NCBI GenBank assembly: GCA_964586455.1
Contig: CAZPHV010000022.1
Span: 1-64,000, forward strand
Direction: 5' to 3'
From: Aquimonas sp964586455
GTDB lineage: Bacteria; Pseudomonadota; Gammaproteobacteria; Xanthomonadales; Xanthomonadaceae
Length of the DNA stretch: 64,000 nucleotides
Below the pieces are notes generated by a model. It was not told where the DNA came from. It saw only the letters and a program-made list of their open reading frames with translations, and made no database searches. The position numbers were made by a program, and so were the translations under genes. Shown here piece after piece: positions 25,868 through 35,426 of the stretch. The stretch's first letter is position 1, and each line of letters opens with the position of its first letter.

Positions 25868-26384
25868 TCAGGCGCTGGCCAACGCCGCCACGCACAAACT
25901 CCGCGCGATTGTCTTCGCCGCCTCTCGACCTTCGTACACCGCCGCAACGACCAGATCCGCACCGCGCACCATGTCGCCGCCGGCAAAGATCTTCGCATTG
26001 GCGGTTTGGAATGGCAGAGCGCCGGCCTCGGCCACGCGCACGCGGCCCTTGTTCTGTAGCGTAACGCCGTGCTTGCCCAGCCACTCGGGCCGGCTGGGCG
26101 TGAAGCCGAAGGCGACCATCACCGGGTCGGCGGCGATTTCGCGCTCGCTGCCGGGGATCTCCTCGCACTGGCAGCGGCCCTTCGCATCCGTCGGGCCGAG
26201 ACGCGTTTCGATCACCTGCGCAGCGCGCGCGATTCGCGCCATCGCCCAGGATCGTCTTGGGCTGCGGGCGGAAAGAGCCGTTGACGCCTTCTTCCCTGGC
26301 CTTCGGAACCTCGCGGCGACTGCCCGGCACGTTGTCTTCGTCGCGACGGTAGACAACGCTGACACGCGCCTCCGCCTGACGCAT
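25868..26384 (-). pseudogene. Frameshifted fragment of gltD (3' end, diverged copy)
   Basis: The translation matches the C-terminal part of the intact GltD (37582-39006): VRVAEAGALPFQTANAKIFA and GGDMVRGADLVV are present, ending ...SLCVAALASA. The upstream part (VVYRRDEDNVPGSRREV) continues in another frame, so a frameshift lies near 26220. It lacks roughly the first two thirds of the gene, including both Fe-S and FAD motifs. It is clearly more diverged than the copy at 28250 and cannot make a working subunit. Confidence 0.85.
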
Positions 26385-26427
26385 TCTCAGAGCAGCGCAA
26401 TGTCGGAGACACCCCTCACTGCGCGCT

Positions 26428-28080
26428 TCAATGCTGCCGCTGAAACGGAATCTGCGCGCCGCCCTGGTGCAGGGTGACCGAGGTCACGACACCTTCGGCG
26501 GGGGCAAACTCGAGATCGGCCGCCACCACGGTCAGGAAGAAGCGCTGCGCCGATTCGGCGAACAGATCAAACGCCGGCTGTCCGCTCAACTGCGCTTTCA
26601 GCTGCTCACCTTCGAGCGAGATGGTCAGCTGTCCGGGCGCGCCGACGTAGGTGCCGAGCACGCGCTGCAGTTGTTCCCGGCTCAGGCTCACCGGCTGGCG
26701 GGGTTTCGACACCGCTTCTTCGGTACGCGGGGCGAAGTCACCCTCGCCTTCTCCGTTCTGGAACAGGCGCATCCCGCTGATCGTGCCGGCCTCGGTGCGC
26801 TCGATACGCAGATAGGTCAGGCCGTCTTCGAACAGAAGGGTGTCTGCTGCGATAGGCAACAGCTTGAAGGGCTGACCGCCGCTGCGCTGGCTGATCAGGG
26901 CGCCGTCGACCAGACGCAGTTCGCGAGTGGTGCTCGGGTCGATCCGGTACACGCCCTGGTAGCTCTCAAGAGTGCCCTCTGCCAGCGCGAAGGGCTTGGC
27001 TTCGGGGTAGGGGTCGCCGAGGGCGAACGCCGCCAGCTTTACCGCGATCTGGGCCGGGTCGGCGCCCCCATTACTGTTCTGCAGAACCACCACGCTGAGC
27101 TGCTGCTCAGGGACATAGAGCAGATGCGTGCTGAAACCGAAGATACCGCCGCCGTGGCTGAGCTGCGGGCGACCGCGGACACTGCCGGCCACCAGGCCAA
27201 GGCCGTAGCGCGCCTCGACCGCTGCGGCCTCCGGCGTGATCATGGCCTGATAGCTGGCGGGCGCCAGTACCTTGCCGTTGTGCAGAGCCTGGTTCCAGCG
27301 CCACAGGTCGTTCACCGTGGATATCAGCGCACCGGCGATATGCGGCTGGGTCATGCTCAGAAACGGTGCCGGCACGGCCTTCGCGTCGCTGCCCACATAG
27401 CCCTGTGTCATGCCGTGCACCAGCAGGTTGTCCGCGCCGTAGCGGGTCTGTCCAAGCCCCAGCGGGGCCAGCAGCGCCTGTTCCAGATACTGGTGCCAGG
27501 CTTGCCCACTGGCCGCTTCGATGACTGCGCCCACCAGCACATAGCCGGAATTGTTGTAGGCCCAGTCGGTGCCCGGCGCGAAATCGGCCGGCAAGTCCTT
27601 GAAGCTCGCTACCAACGATGCGGTATCGAGGTCGCGGCGGATCGGCCCATCCATCACACCTTCGATATCGGTGTAGCTCTTGACCCCCGAGGTGTGATTC
27701 AGCAGCTGGCGCACGCTGATCGCGGCGCCGTTCGGGTAGTCCGGCAGGAACTTCGACAGCGGATCATCGAGGCTCAGCTTGCCCTCTTCCGCAAGCCGCA
27801 GCACGGCGGCGCCGCCGAACTGCTTGGTCACCGAGCCGATCCGGAACACGTGATCCGGGCTGAGCGGCACGCCCAGCTCCAGGCTGGCCATACCGCGCGC
27901 TCCGCGAAACAGCAGCTGGTCGCCGCGGGCCACCAGCACCGCCGCGCCGGGTCCGTCCACTGCGTAGCTTTTGGCCAGCAGCGGTTCGGCAAACGCTGCC
28001 ACTTCGCTGGCGCTTGGCGCGTTCGCCTGCGCAGATCCGGAGAACAACAGTACCAGCGCCACTGCCCAATGCTTTCGCAT
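26428..28080 (-). CDS. Serine hydrolase, beta-lactamase/penicillin-binding (class C) family
   Basis: 550 residues with a signal peptide (MRKHWAVALVLLFSGSAQA). The beta-lactamase-fold triad of motifs is complete: S83-V-T-K86 (GSVTKQF), Y175-N-N177 (WAYNNSGY) and HGG (LSHGGGIFGF). LLNHTSGVKSYTD is typical of the S12/AmpC-like group. The C-terminal 200 residues are an extra beta-rich domain (YQGVYRID, RVLGTYVGAPGQLTIS) like those of S12 peptidases and esterases. Acts in the periplasm on D-Ala peptides or esters; true beta-lactamase activity cannot be assumed. It lies between two gltD fragments. Confidence 0.9.
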   Translation of the reverse strand: MRKHWAVALVLLFSGSAQANAPSASEVAAFAEPLLAKSYAVDGPGAAVLVARGDQLLFRGARGMASLELGVPLSPDHVFRIGSVTKQFGGAAVLRLAEEGKLSLDDPLSKFLPDYPNGAAISVRQLLNHTSGVKSYTDIEGVMDGPIRRDLDTASLVASFKDLPADFAPGTDWAYNNSGYVLVGAVIEAASGQAWHQYLEQALLAPLGLGQTRYGADNLLVHGMTQGYVGSDAKAVPAPFLSMTQPHIAGALISTVNDLWRWNQALHNGKVLAPASYQAMITPEAAAVEARYGLGLVAGSVRGRPQLSHGGGIFGFSTHLLYVPEQQLSVVVLQNSNGGADPAQIAVKLAAFALGDPYPEAKPFALAEGTLESYQGVYRIDPSTTRELRLVDGALISQRSGGQPFKLLPIAADTLLFEDGLTYLRIERTEAGTISGMRLFQNGEGEGDFAPRTEEAVSKPRQPVSLSREQLQRVLGTYVGAPGQLTISLEGEQLKAQLSGQPAFDLFAESAQRFFLTVVAADLEFAPAEGVVTSVTLHQGGAQIPFQRQH

Positions 28081-28144
28081 GATCAAGCTCCTCATCCATA
28101 AGTGCGCGAATGATGGCAGCGTGAAGGAGTGAATGCGAGTTCTT

Positions 28145-28164
28145 GGGGTGGGCCTTGACCCACC
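28145..28164 (-). repeat. Dispersed palindrome, family C
   Basis: GGGGTGGGCCTTGACCCACC, 65 bases upstream of the serine hydrolase start. Confidence 0.55.
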
Positions 28165-28210
28165 GACGCCGGGACGTGAGCCAACGGGGAAACGCGAGGC
28201 GAGTGAAGCC

Positions 28211-28241
28211 TTGGTGGGCCAAGGCCCACCCAATGCGATCG
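28211..28241 (+). repeat. Dispersed palindrome, family C
   Basis: TTGGTGGGCCAAGGCCCACC followed by CAATGCGATCG; a perfect palindrome core immediately beside the 3' end of the gltD fragment. Confidence 0.65.
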
Positions 28242-28249
28242 TCAAGCCT

Positions 28250-28808
28250 TCACGCGCAGGCGAACGCGGCCACGCCCAACGAGGTTGCGATTGCCTTCGC
28301 GGCTTCGCGACCCTCGTACACCGCCGTAACGACCAGATCGGCACCACGCACCATGTCACCACCGGCGAAGATCTTCGCATTGGCAGTCTGGAAGGGCAGG
28401 GCGCCGGCCTCAGCCACGCGCACGCGGCCGTTGTTCTGTAGCGTAACGCCGTGCTTGCCCAGCCACTCGGGCGGGCTGGGGGTGAAGCCGAAGGCGACCA
28501 TCACCTGGTCGGCGGCGATTTCGCGCTCGCTGCCGGGGATTTCTTCGAACTGGCGACGGCCCTTTGCGTCGGGCGGGCCGAGGCGGGTTTCGACCGCCAG
28601 CACCGCGCGCACGCGATTCTCATCGTTGCCGAGAATTGCTTTGGGCTGCAGCTTGAACAGGAAGTTGACGCCTTCCTCCTTGGCCTTGGCCACCTCACGC
28701 TTGCTGCCGGGCATGTCGTCTTCATCGCGGCGGTAGACGCAGGACACGCTTGCCGCGCCCTGGCGGATCGCGGTGCGGTTGCAGTCCATGGCGGTGTCGC
28801 CACCACCG
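28250..28808 (-). pseudogene. Second gltD 3' fragment, about 95% identical to the intact gene
   Basis: Aligns by eye with 37582-38142 of gltD. It starts abruptly in GGGDTAMDCNRTAIRQG and runs in frame to the natural stop (...GVAAFACA). About 25 base differences produce only about four residue changes, so most are synonymous. Homology ends sharply near 28808, where CACCACCGG diverges from CACCGAGCAC in the intact gene. It lacks the N-terminal Fe-S and FAD domains. An open frame continues upstream to 28954 but that sequence is unrelated to GltD. Confidence 0.9.
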
Positions 28809-28950
28809 GTCGCGAGCTGTCCCCACTCGCACGGCTGCGCGGGGTAGACGCTCAGTGAATGCGCGGCAGCAGGATAATCGAATCGATACGCGCACAGCTC
28901 TCTAGCGAATGGAAGGCCACCACCGGACCCTACTGTGCGTGGGGTAGGCC

Positions 28951-31656
28951 TCAAGCCTTGAGTGCGGCAGCCAGTGCGTCAATCTCCTCCTCAAGCTCCT
29001 TGTCGTCCGCTGCCAATCGTTGGATCTCTCTTGCGCGGTCCAGTGCGTTGGCGGCACCTTCTCGCTGCCCGAGACCAAACAGCACCTTTGCCCTCAGAAG
29101 TTCGATCCGCGCTCCACTGACAGCGGTCCCGCCGCCCGCTGCGATGATCGTCTCGGCATCCTCACCCAATTGGTCCAACGCACTCAATGCCTCCTCATAG
29201 TGCCCCACCTGCTCATGGAACAGGGCGAGAAAGAAGCTGAAGTTCTGCCCTGCGACGTTGGCCGGGCCGAACCCCTGCCGCAGTCTGTCGCGAGCATCGC
29301 GGATTGCCGCGAGGCCTTGCTCATGTTCCCCACATTCGAAGGAGCGGGCACCGAAGTTGCCTAGTTCAATCAGTGTGGTCTGTCGTTCGTATCCGAACAC
29401 GCGGATCGCTTGATCGGCAGCTACGCGCGCTGTTGGCAAGGATCGTTCGCAATCCCCGTTCAGATGATGGGTGTAGGAAAGCGTGCTGAGGCTGACGATG
29501 CTTTCGAGGTGGTCGGGACCCAAATGCCGGGTATTGATTTCGTAGGCGGCTTGGGCGGCTTCAACGGCCTCAGGCATGCGGTCCAGTGCCCGTAGCGCCC
29601 GCGCTCGATTGCGTTCGGTGCTTCCCCGCGAGGACTCGTGCAACCCCGAAAGCAGCTCCTCGGCTCGCTCCAAGTACTCGAGCGCTTCCGATGGTCGGTT
29701 CAGGCGTAGCAGAGCATCTGATTGGCCAATGATAATTGAGCGTATGGAGTTGGGATCGAATTGCGTGGCGGTTGTCGCGATGGCCCAAGCACGGTTCCAG
29801 GAGTCAAGTGCTTCTGCCGGTTGTAGCATTTGAGCGTGGAACTCGGCCCTTACAGTATGGGAGCGTAGTTGAAGCGCTTCGTCGTAAGCGATGGTAGCGA
29901 TCAGTGTGTCCGCTTCATTGATACTTAGCCGTGCATCGTCGAAGCGCGTCGCCCAACTCAGCGCAATGGCGAGGTCGTAAATGGTCCGTATCGTGTCCGG
30001 GTGTGCTGCACCAAGGTGTTCCCTGTAGTCGCGAACAGCGTGCTCGCCGTGCTCGATGGCGAGCCCGTGTTCACTCAGGCCGCGATACGCGACCGACAAG
30101 GCTCGGTGCAAACTGGCTCGCGCAATGGGATCCTCGCTGAAGCGCTGCGATGTCGCTTGCGCCACGGCATCGAGAACTGCTTTAGGTCCTGCTTCGGGTG
30201 CAAACCGGGGATCTCCTCGACTCAAACCAGCGAGGATGTCCTCGGCGAGAAAACGTTGGACTGCGCTGAGGCTCTTCGCGTGCAATTCCGCTTGTACGCG
30301 CGCGAACTCGATGGACCTAAGTAGCAGAACACTTGCGCCCATTCCCAGTACGAGCGCCAAGACTGCTGCAATGAGCCACGGACGCCGCGCCCGGGATGTC
30401 GCGAGTGCTGCCCGAGAGCGCGCCAGAGCTTCGGCCATGCGCGCACGCTCTTCACGCATTTCGCGACGTTGTTCGCGAGACCGCAATCTCTCAACCAGGA
30501 CGCCGACGCTGGATGGGCGCAGCATTGGATCCTGATCGGTGGCCCAGGCGATGTCCTCACGCAGTTCCTGGTCTTCGATCTCACGATCCCAACCTGGAGC
30601 GAGTGTGCGCCTGAAATCCTCGACGATCAGTTGAAAAAGGATCATGCCGAGTGCAAACACATCACTCTGAATCGAAACCCGTCCCCCTCGCACGATCTCA
30701 GGTGCGAGATAGAGCGGCGTTCCCGCGCCGCGTACATCACCGGGAAATTGCGAGAGGGTCAGCCCCAACGCGCTGACCCCGAGTTGGCTCAGTCGATCAG
30801 GATCGATGATCCGACTCACTCCGAAATCTACGATTCGGCAAACGCGTTGACCATCGTGCTCATCGATCAACACGTTCTGTGGCTTGATGTCTTTGTGTAG
30901 CACTCCGACGGAGTGCGCGTGGGACACGCAGCCTGCGAACATACAGAAAAGTTCGATACGATCTCGCAGGTTCAGGTTTGAGAGATTGTCCCTGCTCCAA
31001 TCCAGAAGATTGCGGCCACCGTAGGGGTATTCGAGAAAAAACGGGGGTTCGGCAAGTTGCGCCTCAATGACCGGCAAGAACCCGCTGTCGTCCGGGAACT
31101 CGGCCGCCAGCAGACGGGAAACTGTCAGTTCACGCTTCAGGGCATCGAGTTGTTCATCATCGCTGGCGAACTTGACTGCGCGCGCACCCAAGGTGCTGGT
31201 TGCTCGCCAAACTTCGCGCCCAGGCGCGGCCGCGATCCGCTCCTCAAGGATCGCACCCGAGGCCACCGGAAGACGCAGGCCAGGTTGCAGCGCCAAAGGT
31301 GTCGCGGTCGCAACGCGAGCCACGCTCCTTTCAACCGAGCCGTCAAGCCGGTAGCCGACGCGAGCAATTGTTACAAGGCGCACTTCGGGCACGTTCTGCA
31401 GTGCCTTGCGCAACTTGCCCACGGCGGTGGCGAGGACATGATCCACCACCACACGACCGCCCCACAGTTCGGCCATGAACTCCGAGCGTGAAACTACGGA
31501 GCCGGCGTTCCTGAGCAACAGCTGCAGTGCGCGGGCAGGCTTGGGCTCAAGGGGGCGGTGTTCTCCCGCAACGACGAGGGTTTGACTCGCCTCGTCGAAC
31601 TCAGCTGCACCGAACCGCCAGCGAAAGGCACGATCTCCCAGGGGCGATGTGTTCAT
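28951..31656 (-). CDS. Winged-helix DNA-binding / Ser-Thr protein kinase / TM / TPR receptor
   Basis: 901 residues from the ATG at 31656 (GAGG upstream). Residues 10-105 are an OmpR-type winged helix (RPLEPKPARALQLLLRNAG, VVVDHVLATAVGKLRKAL, VRLVTIARVGYRLDG). Residues about 140-390 are an intact kinase domain: Lys162 (ARAVKFA), catalytic H254-K-D256-I-K-P-Q-N, D277-F-G. A TM helix spans about 426-446, and the rest is TPR repeats (ALSVAYRGLSEHGLAIEHGE and similar). A kinase inserted into a CadC-like layout is unusual. It is divergent from the large secreted protein at 31886 with 230 bases between, so it may regulate it. Base composition is lower in GC than the flanks. Confidence 0.88.
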   Translation of the reverse strand: MNTSPLGDRAFRWRFGAAEFDEASQTLVVAGEHRPLEPKPARALQLLLRNAGSVVSRSEFMAELWGGRVVVDHVLATAVGKLRKALQNVPEVRLVTIARVGYRLDGSVERSVARVATATPLALQPGLRLPVASGAILEERIAAAPGREVWRATSTLGARAVKFASDDEQLDALKRELTVSRLLAAEFPDDSGFLPVIEAQLAEPPFFLEYPYGGRNLLDWSRDNLSNLNLRDRIELFCMFAGCVSHAHSVGVLHKDIKPQNVLIDEHDGQRVCRIVDFGVSRIIDPDRLSQLGVSALGLTLSQFPGDVRGAGTPLYLAPEIVRGGRVSIQSDVFALGMILFQLIVEDFRRTLAPGWDREIEDQELREDIAWATDQDPMLRPSSVGVLVERLRSREQRREMREERARMAEALARSRAALATSRARRPWLIAAVLALVLGMGASVLLLRSIEFARVQAELHAKSLSAVQRFLAEDILAGLSRGDPRFAPEAGPKAVLDAVAQATSQRFSEDPIARASLHRALSVAYRGLSEHGLAIEHGEHAVRDYREHLGAAHPDTIRTIYDLAIALSWATRFDDARLSINEADTLIATIAYDEALQLRSHTVRAEFHAQMLQPAEALDSWNRAWAIATTATQFDPNSIRSIIIGQSDALLRLNRPSEALEYLERAEELLSGLHESSRGSTERNRARALRALDRMPEAVEAAQAAYEINTRHLGPDHLESIVSLSTLSYTHHLNGDCERSLPTARVAADQAIRVFGYERQTTLIELGNFGARSFECGEHEQGLAAIRDARDRLRQGFGPANVAGQNFSFFLALFHEQVGHYEEALSALDQLGEDAETIIAAGGGTAVSGARIELLRAKVLFGLGQREGAANALDRAREIQRLAADDKELEEEIDALAAALKA

Positions 31657-31885
31657 TACGCCTCGCCAGCACGAGTCAAGGTTCCGATTGAGGCTAGTTG
31701 AACAGCCTTGAACTCGCAAGCTTGAATGTTTCTTGAAGTTCATGTGAGCCCACATGGCAGAGTTGTGGACTAGGGTAGGGCTTCGAGCAGAAGGCAGTGC
31801 TTGACCGATATCTCGGCGCGAGATGCGGTTGGCTCGCGTCCGGAATCGAGTGCCCCAAAAACACGACCTAGTCTGAGAGACTTTA

Positions 31886-34800
31886 ATGAATCGCCTTCTG
31901 AGCTTCGCACTGTCTGCGCTGGCGTTGTTCGTGGAGCCGGCGACCGCGACGCCCCGGCTTGATGCGTTCCCAAGCCGCTTCGACGTCGCCCCGTCCCAGG
32001 TTTTCAGCATCAACACGGTCGTAGCAAACGACAGCGCTCATCCACTATCTGATGCGTCGGTGGCGATTGCCGTTCCTTCCGAATTCGGAAGCGTGACAAA
32101 CCTGCCGACCGATGCCAGCTGCAATTCACCCTGCCGTGGTGGATCGACCATCACATGGGCCGCAGGCTCCATCCCGGCCGGGGGGGCGTATGTCGCCTCG
32201 TTCACGACCACACTGAACGATTTTCCTGCCCCGCCCGCCGGTACCTTGATCGCCGTAAACGCGCAGCTTCGCAGCGGTGCGCAAGCCGTCGCAACGGTCA
32301 ACACTCAGGTGAGGGTGCGCCCCTCCGCCGCCAACAATGTGCTGCAGATCAGCAGCTCGCTCCAATTTGCACGACCCGGCGAGCGGGTTCTGTTGAGTGC
32401 CACCTTTGGCAACGCGTCAAGCACTGCGACCACGCTCGGCAACACGCTGAGCCTGACTCTGCCACAGGGGTTCCAGGTCATTGATGCAGGCGATGGCGTT
32501 TTGGGCGCGAGCACAGTCACTTGGAGCATTGGCGCGCTTGGGCCCGGGAGCAGCGGCGCTCGAAACGTGCTGGTCGAAGTTCAGTCGTCCGCCGAAGCGC
32601 TTCGAAGTGTCGCAGCGACCCTTCAGAACAGCACGGAGTCCACAGAAGCACGCACCGTGCTCGGAGTAGCGCAAGCCCAGTCACTACGCGTGAGCGTTGA
32701 CACGGATGCGCACGAGGTGGAGCGCGGCAGGCAGTTCGGCGTCAGGATCAGGGTGAGCAATGCCGGTTCTGCGTCACTAAACAATGTCGTAGTTAGCTCG
32801 CGCTTACCGCAGGCTAGCAATGGGCCTGCAGCGATCGAAGGTGGTGGCACCTGTCCTTCCGGCTGCAGCGGCGCGAGAGAAATTCGCTGGACAATCCCGA
32901 CGCTTGCGCCCGGCCAGAGTCGAGTCTTCAGCTACGCACACGATGCGGCAAGTTCTGGCGGTGTGCATGCGTTGACCGGCCAGGTCGCCCGTCATGAAGC
33001 CTTTGCAGCGGTGGTGGGGCAGCGCGTCATGGCCTCCAGCGATGTTTCGCTACTGAGCGGCCGCGTACTGCGCGTGGCTCTGGATGGGCCAGATCGACTT
33101 CGATTTGGCGAAGAGACGGTGCTACAAATTCATGCCGCAAACCTTCGAACGACCCCAGCGCTGGGCTCGCGTCTGAAGGTCCGCCTACCGGTGGGAGTCC
33201 AGGCCACTCAACTCGATGGAGCCATCGCTGACGGAAACGGCGGGCTCACGTGGGATCTCGGAACGCTCGGTCCTGGGCAAACCGTGATCAAACGCATCAG
33301 CGTGTTGGCGGAAGCTCTTCAAATCACACCAACGCAGCCCTCGATCTTCAAAGACGGGTTCGAATCAGACGGAAACGGTACGCCCGGGGTTTCCGGAGCG
33401 CTGTCATCCGGGTTGCTGTATGCAGAAGTTCTGGACAACAGCAGTGGTGCTCGTGCAGCCCGGCATCTGGGCCTACAGACATTGCCCTCAAGGGCGAACC
33501 TCAGCTTGGTTGTGGGTCCGAAGCCGGGGCTGACAGGCGAGATCCTCAACGGCGAACTGACCGTCGGCAATAGCGGATCGGATCTCTTCGGAGTGATGGT
33601 CTATCTGCGTGTGCCGCAAGAGGCAGGCAACTGGGTTTTGGACGGCGTGGGCAGCTGCTTGAACTCCTGCGCCGACGGCACCCTGGTGCGCTGGAACATC
33701 GGTGACCTGCCTGCAGGCACCAGCAGGGCGCTCAGCTTCTCGACGCGTGTGAGCCCCTTTTCTCCCATACCTCCAAGCGGTGCCCAGATCGAGTTCGAGG
33801 CCTGGGCAGTTGAGGCCGCGAATCTGGATGTCACCCGCGTGCGCGAAGTGGTCCCGGTCGGTCCCCGTGACCTCGACCTCGCGATCAAGGACAACCGCGA
33901 TCCGGTACTCAGCGGGGAGACGTTGACCTACACGCTGAGCTACGGCAACACCACTGCAAGCACGCTCACTGGCGTCAACTTGTCGCTCCCGCTGCCGCCG
34001 GGCACGCAGTTCCAGTCGGCCAGCGACGGCGGCACGCACAGTGCTGGCGTGGTCAGCTGGTCGTTGGGCTCGCTGTCTCCAGGCGTATCCGGGCAACGTT
34101 CCGTTCAGGTGCTGGTGCCCACTGCCCAGCCGGGCCGCATGCTGGAAACCCGCGCGCGCATCGCCGATGGATCCTCGCGGGTGAGCTTCGCCAGCGCCAG
34201 CACCATGCAGTCAGCACAGAGGCCACTGAACCTCAGCTTGGTTGTGGGCCCCAAGCCGGCGCTGACAGGTGAGTATCTCAATGGCGAGCTGACCGTTGGC
34301 AACAGCGGCTCCGACCTGTTCGGTGTGATGGTCTACGTCCGCGTCCCGCAGGAGACGACGAGCTGGGTCCTAGATGGTGTGGGCAGCTGCATGAACTCCT
34401 GCGCCGACGGCACCCTGGTGCGCTGGAACATCGGTGACCTGCCTGCAGGCACCAGCAGGGCGCTCAGCTTCTCGACGCGTGTGAGCCCCTTTTCTCCCAT
34501 ACCTCCAAGCGGTGCCCAGATCGAGTTCGAGGCCTGGGCAGTTGAGGCCGCGAATCTGGATGTCACCCGCGTGCGCGAAGTGGTCCCGGTCGGTCCCCGT
34601 GACCTCGACCTCGCGATCAAGGACAACCGCGATCCGGTACTCAGCGGGGAGACGTTGACCTACACGCTGAGCTACGGCAACACCACTGCAAGCACGCTCA
34701 CTGGCGTCAACTTGTCGCTCCCGCTGCCGCCGGGCACGCAGTTCCAGTCGGCCAGCGACGGCGGCACGCACAGTGCTGGCGTGGTCAGCTGGTCGTTGGG

Positions 34801-35338
34801 CTCGCTTTCTCCGGGCGTATCCGGGCAACGCGTTGTGCAGGTGCTGGTGCCTACAGCGCAGGCGGGGCGTGTGTTGGAGAGTAGTGCGCGCATCGCGGAC
34901 GGAACGGGGCGCGTGAGCCATGCCGGCGTCAGCACGGCACAGGCGACGCAGAGGCCGTTGAACCTAAACATCAGTGTACTGCCGGGCGCCGTGGTCCGGA
35001 ACGAAGTAGTCCAAGGCGAGCTGCAAGTCAGCAATGCAGGGGCCGTAGCCCTCTTCGGCGTCATCGTGAATCTTCGTGTTCCCGAAGAGACCTATAGCTG
35101 GACACCCGCCGACGGAGGCATCTGCCTCAACTCTTGCTCCGACGGAACGCTGGTTCGCTGGAATGTGGGAGAGCTGGGCGCAGGAGCCTCTGCAACAGTG
35201 AGATTCTCTGCACGAATCAACAGCTCGGGCAATTACCCGGCGATCGGACAATTGGTGGAGTTCGACACCTGGGGGATCGAAGCAACCAATACTAACTCGG
35301 TCAGGGCTAAGCAAGTGATGCGGGTAGTGCAGCCATAG
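31886..35338 (+). CDS. Large secreted DUF11-type repeat protein with internal FxxGFE motif
   Basis: 1150 residues with a signal peptide (MNRLLSFALSALALFVEPATA). The body is a string of Ig-like/DUF11 modules (VVANDSAHPLSDASVAIAVP, NNVVVSSRLPQ, WDLGTLGPGQTV). IFKDGFESDGNG occurs near residue 490, followed by two near-identical modules of 244 residues and a partial, more diverged third. Each module carries a Cys-x-x-x-Cys pair (CLNSCADGTLVRWNIGD). This suggests an extracellular adhesin or stalk protein. Divergent from the kinase-receptor gene. Confidence 0.8.
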   Translation: MNRLLSFALSALALFVEPATATPRLDAFPSRFDVAPSQVFSINTVVANDSAHPLSDASVAIAVPSEFGSVTNLPTDASCNSPCRGGSTITWAAGSIPAGGAYVASFTTTLNDFPAPPAGTLIAVNAQLRSGAQAVATVNTQVRVRPSAANNVLQISSSLQFARPGERVLLSATFGNASSTATTLGNTLSLTLPQGFQVIDAGDGVLGASTVTWSIGALGPGSSGARNVLVEVQSSAEALRSVAATLQNSTESTEARTVLGVAQAQSLRVSVDTDAHEVERGRQFGVRIRVSNAGSASLNNVVVSSRLPQASNGPAAIEGGGTCPSGCSGAREIRWTIPTLAPGQSRVFSYAHDAASSGGVHALTGQVARHEAFAAVVGQRVMASSDVSLLSGRVLRVALDGPDRLRFGEETVLQIHAANLRTTPALGSRLKVRLPVGVQATQLDGAIADGNGGLTWDLGTLGPGQTVIKRISVLAEALQITPTQPSIFKDGFESDGNGTPGVSGALSSGLLYAEVLDNSSGARAARHLGLQTLPSRANLSLVVGPKPGLTGEILNGELTVGNSGSDLFGVMVYLRVPQEAGNWVLDGVGSCLNSCADGTLVRWNIGDLPAGTSRALSFSTRVSPFSPIPPSGAQIEFEAWAVEAANLDVTRVREVVPVGPRDLDLAIKDNRDPVLSGETLTYTLSYGNTTASTLTGVNLSLPLPPGTQFQSASDGGTHSAGVVSWSLGSLSPGVSGQRSVQVLVPTAQPGRMLETRARIADGSSRVSFASASTMQSAQRPLNLSLVVGPKPALTGEYLNGELTVGNSGSDLFGVMVYVRVPQETTSWVLDGVGSCMNSCADGTLVRWNIGDLPAGTSRALSFSTRVSPFSPIPPSGAQIEFEAWAVEAANLDVTRVREVVPVGPRDLDLAIKDNRDPVLSGETLTYTLSYGNTTASTLTGVNLSLPLPPGTQFQSASDGGTHSAGVVSWSLGSLSPGVSGQRVVQVLVPTAQAGRVLESSARIADGTGRVSHAGVSTAQATQRPLNLNISVLPGAVVRNEVVQGELQVSNAGAVALFGVIVNLRVPEETYSWTPADGGICLNSCSDGTLVRWNVGELGAGASATVRFSARINSSGNYPAIGQLVEFDTWGIEATNTNSVRAKQVMRVVQP
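33497..34960 (+). repeat. Two 732-bp direct repeats inside the DUF11-type gene
   Basis: Units 33497-34228 and 34229-34960 begin AACCTCAGCTTGGTTGTGGG and have the same length; a diverged third unit starts at 34961. The blocks 33661-34080 and 34393-34812 appear identical base for base apart from one or two positions near their right end, implying a recent duplication or gene conversion. Confidence 0.9.
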
Positions 35339-35426
35339 ATGCGTGAGGGCAATGGCAACTTCACCACATAACGACTACGCCTAAACGGCAGGAACGACCA
35401 CGCACCGGTAAAACGAGGAACTTCAA

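Noticed and set aside
26428..28380. A 650-residue serine hydrolase with a long N-terminal extension
   Set aside because: The extension is the shifted-frame translation of the neighbouring gltD fragment and palindromes; a proper signal peptide begins at the ATG at 28080.
28250..28954. A complete, separate small oxidoreductase gene
   Set aside because: The homology to GltD starts abruptly in the NADPH site, both cofactor and Fe-S domains are missing, and the upstream part of the frame is unrelated sequence.
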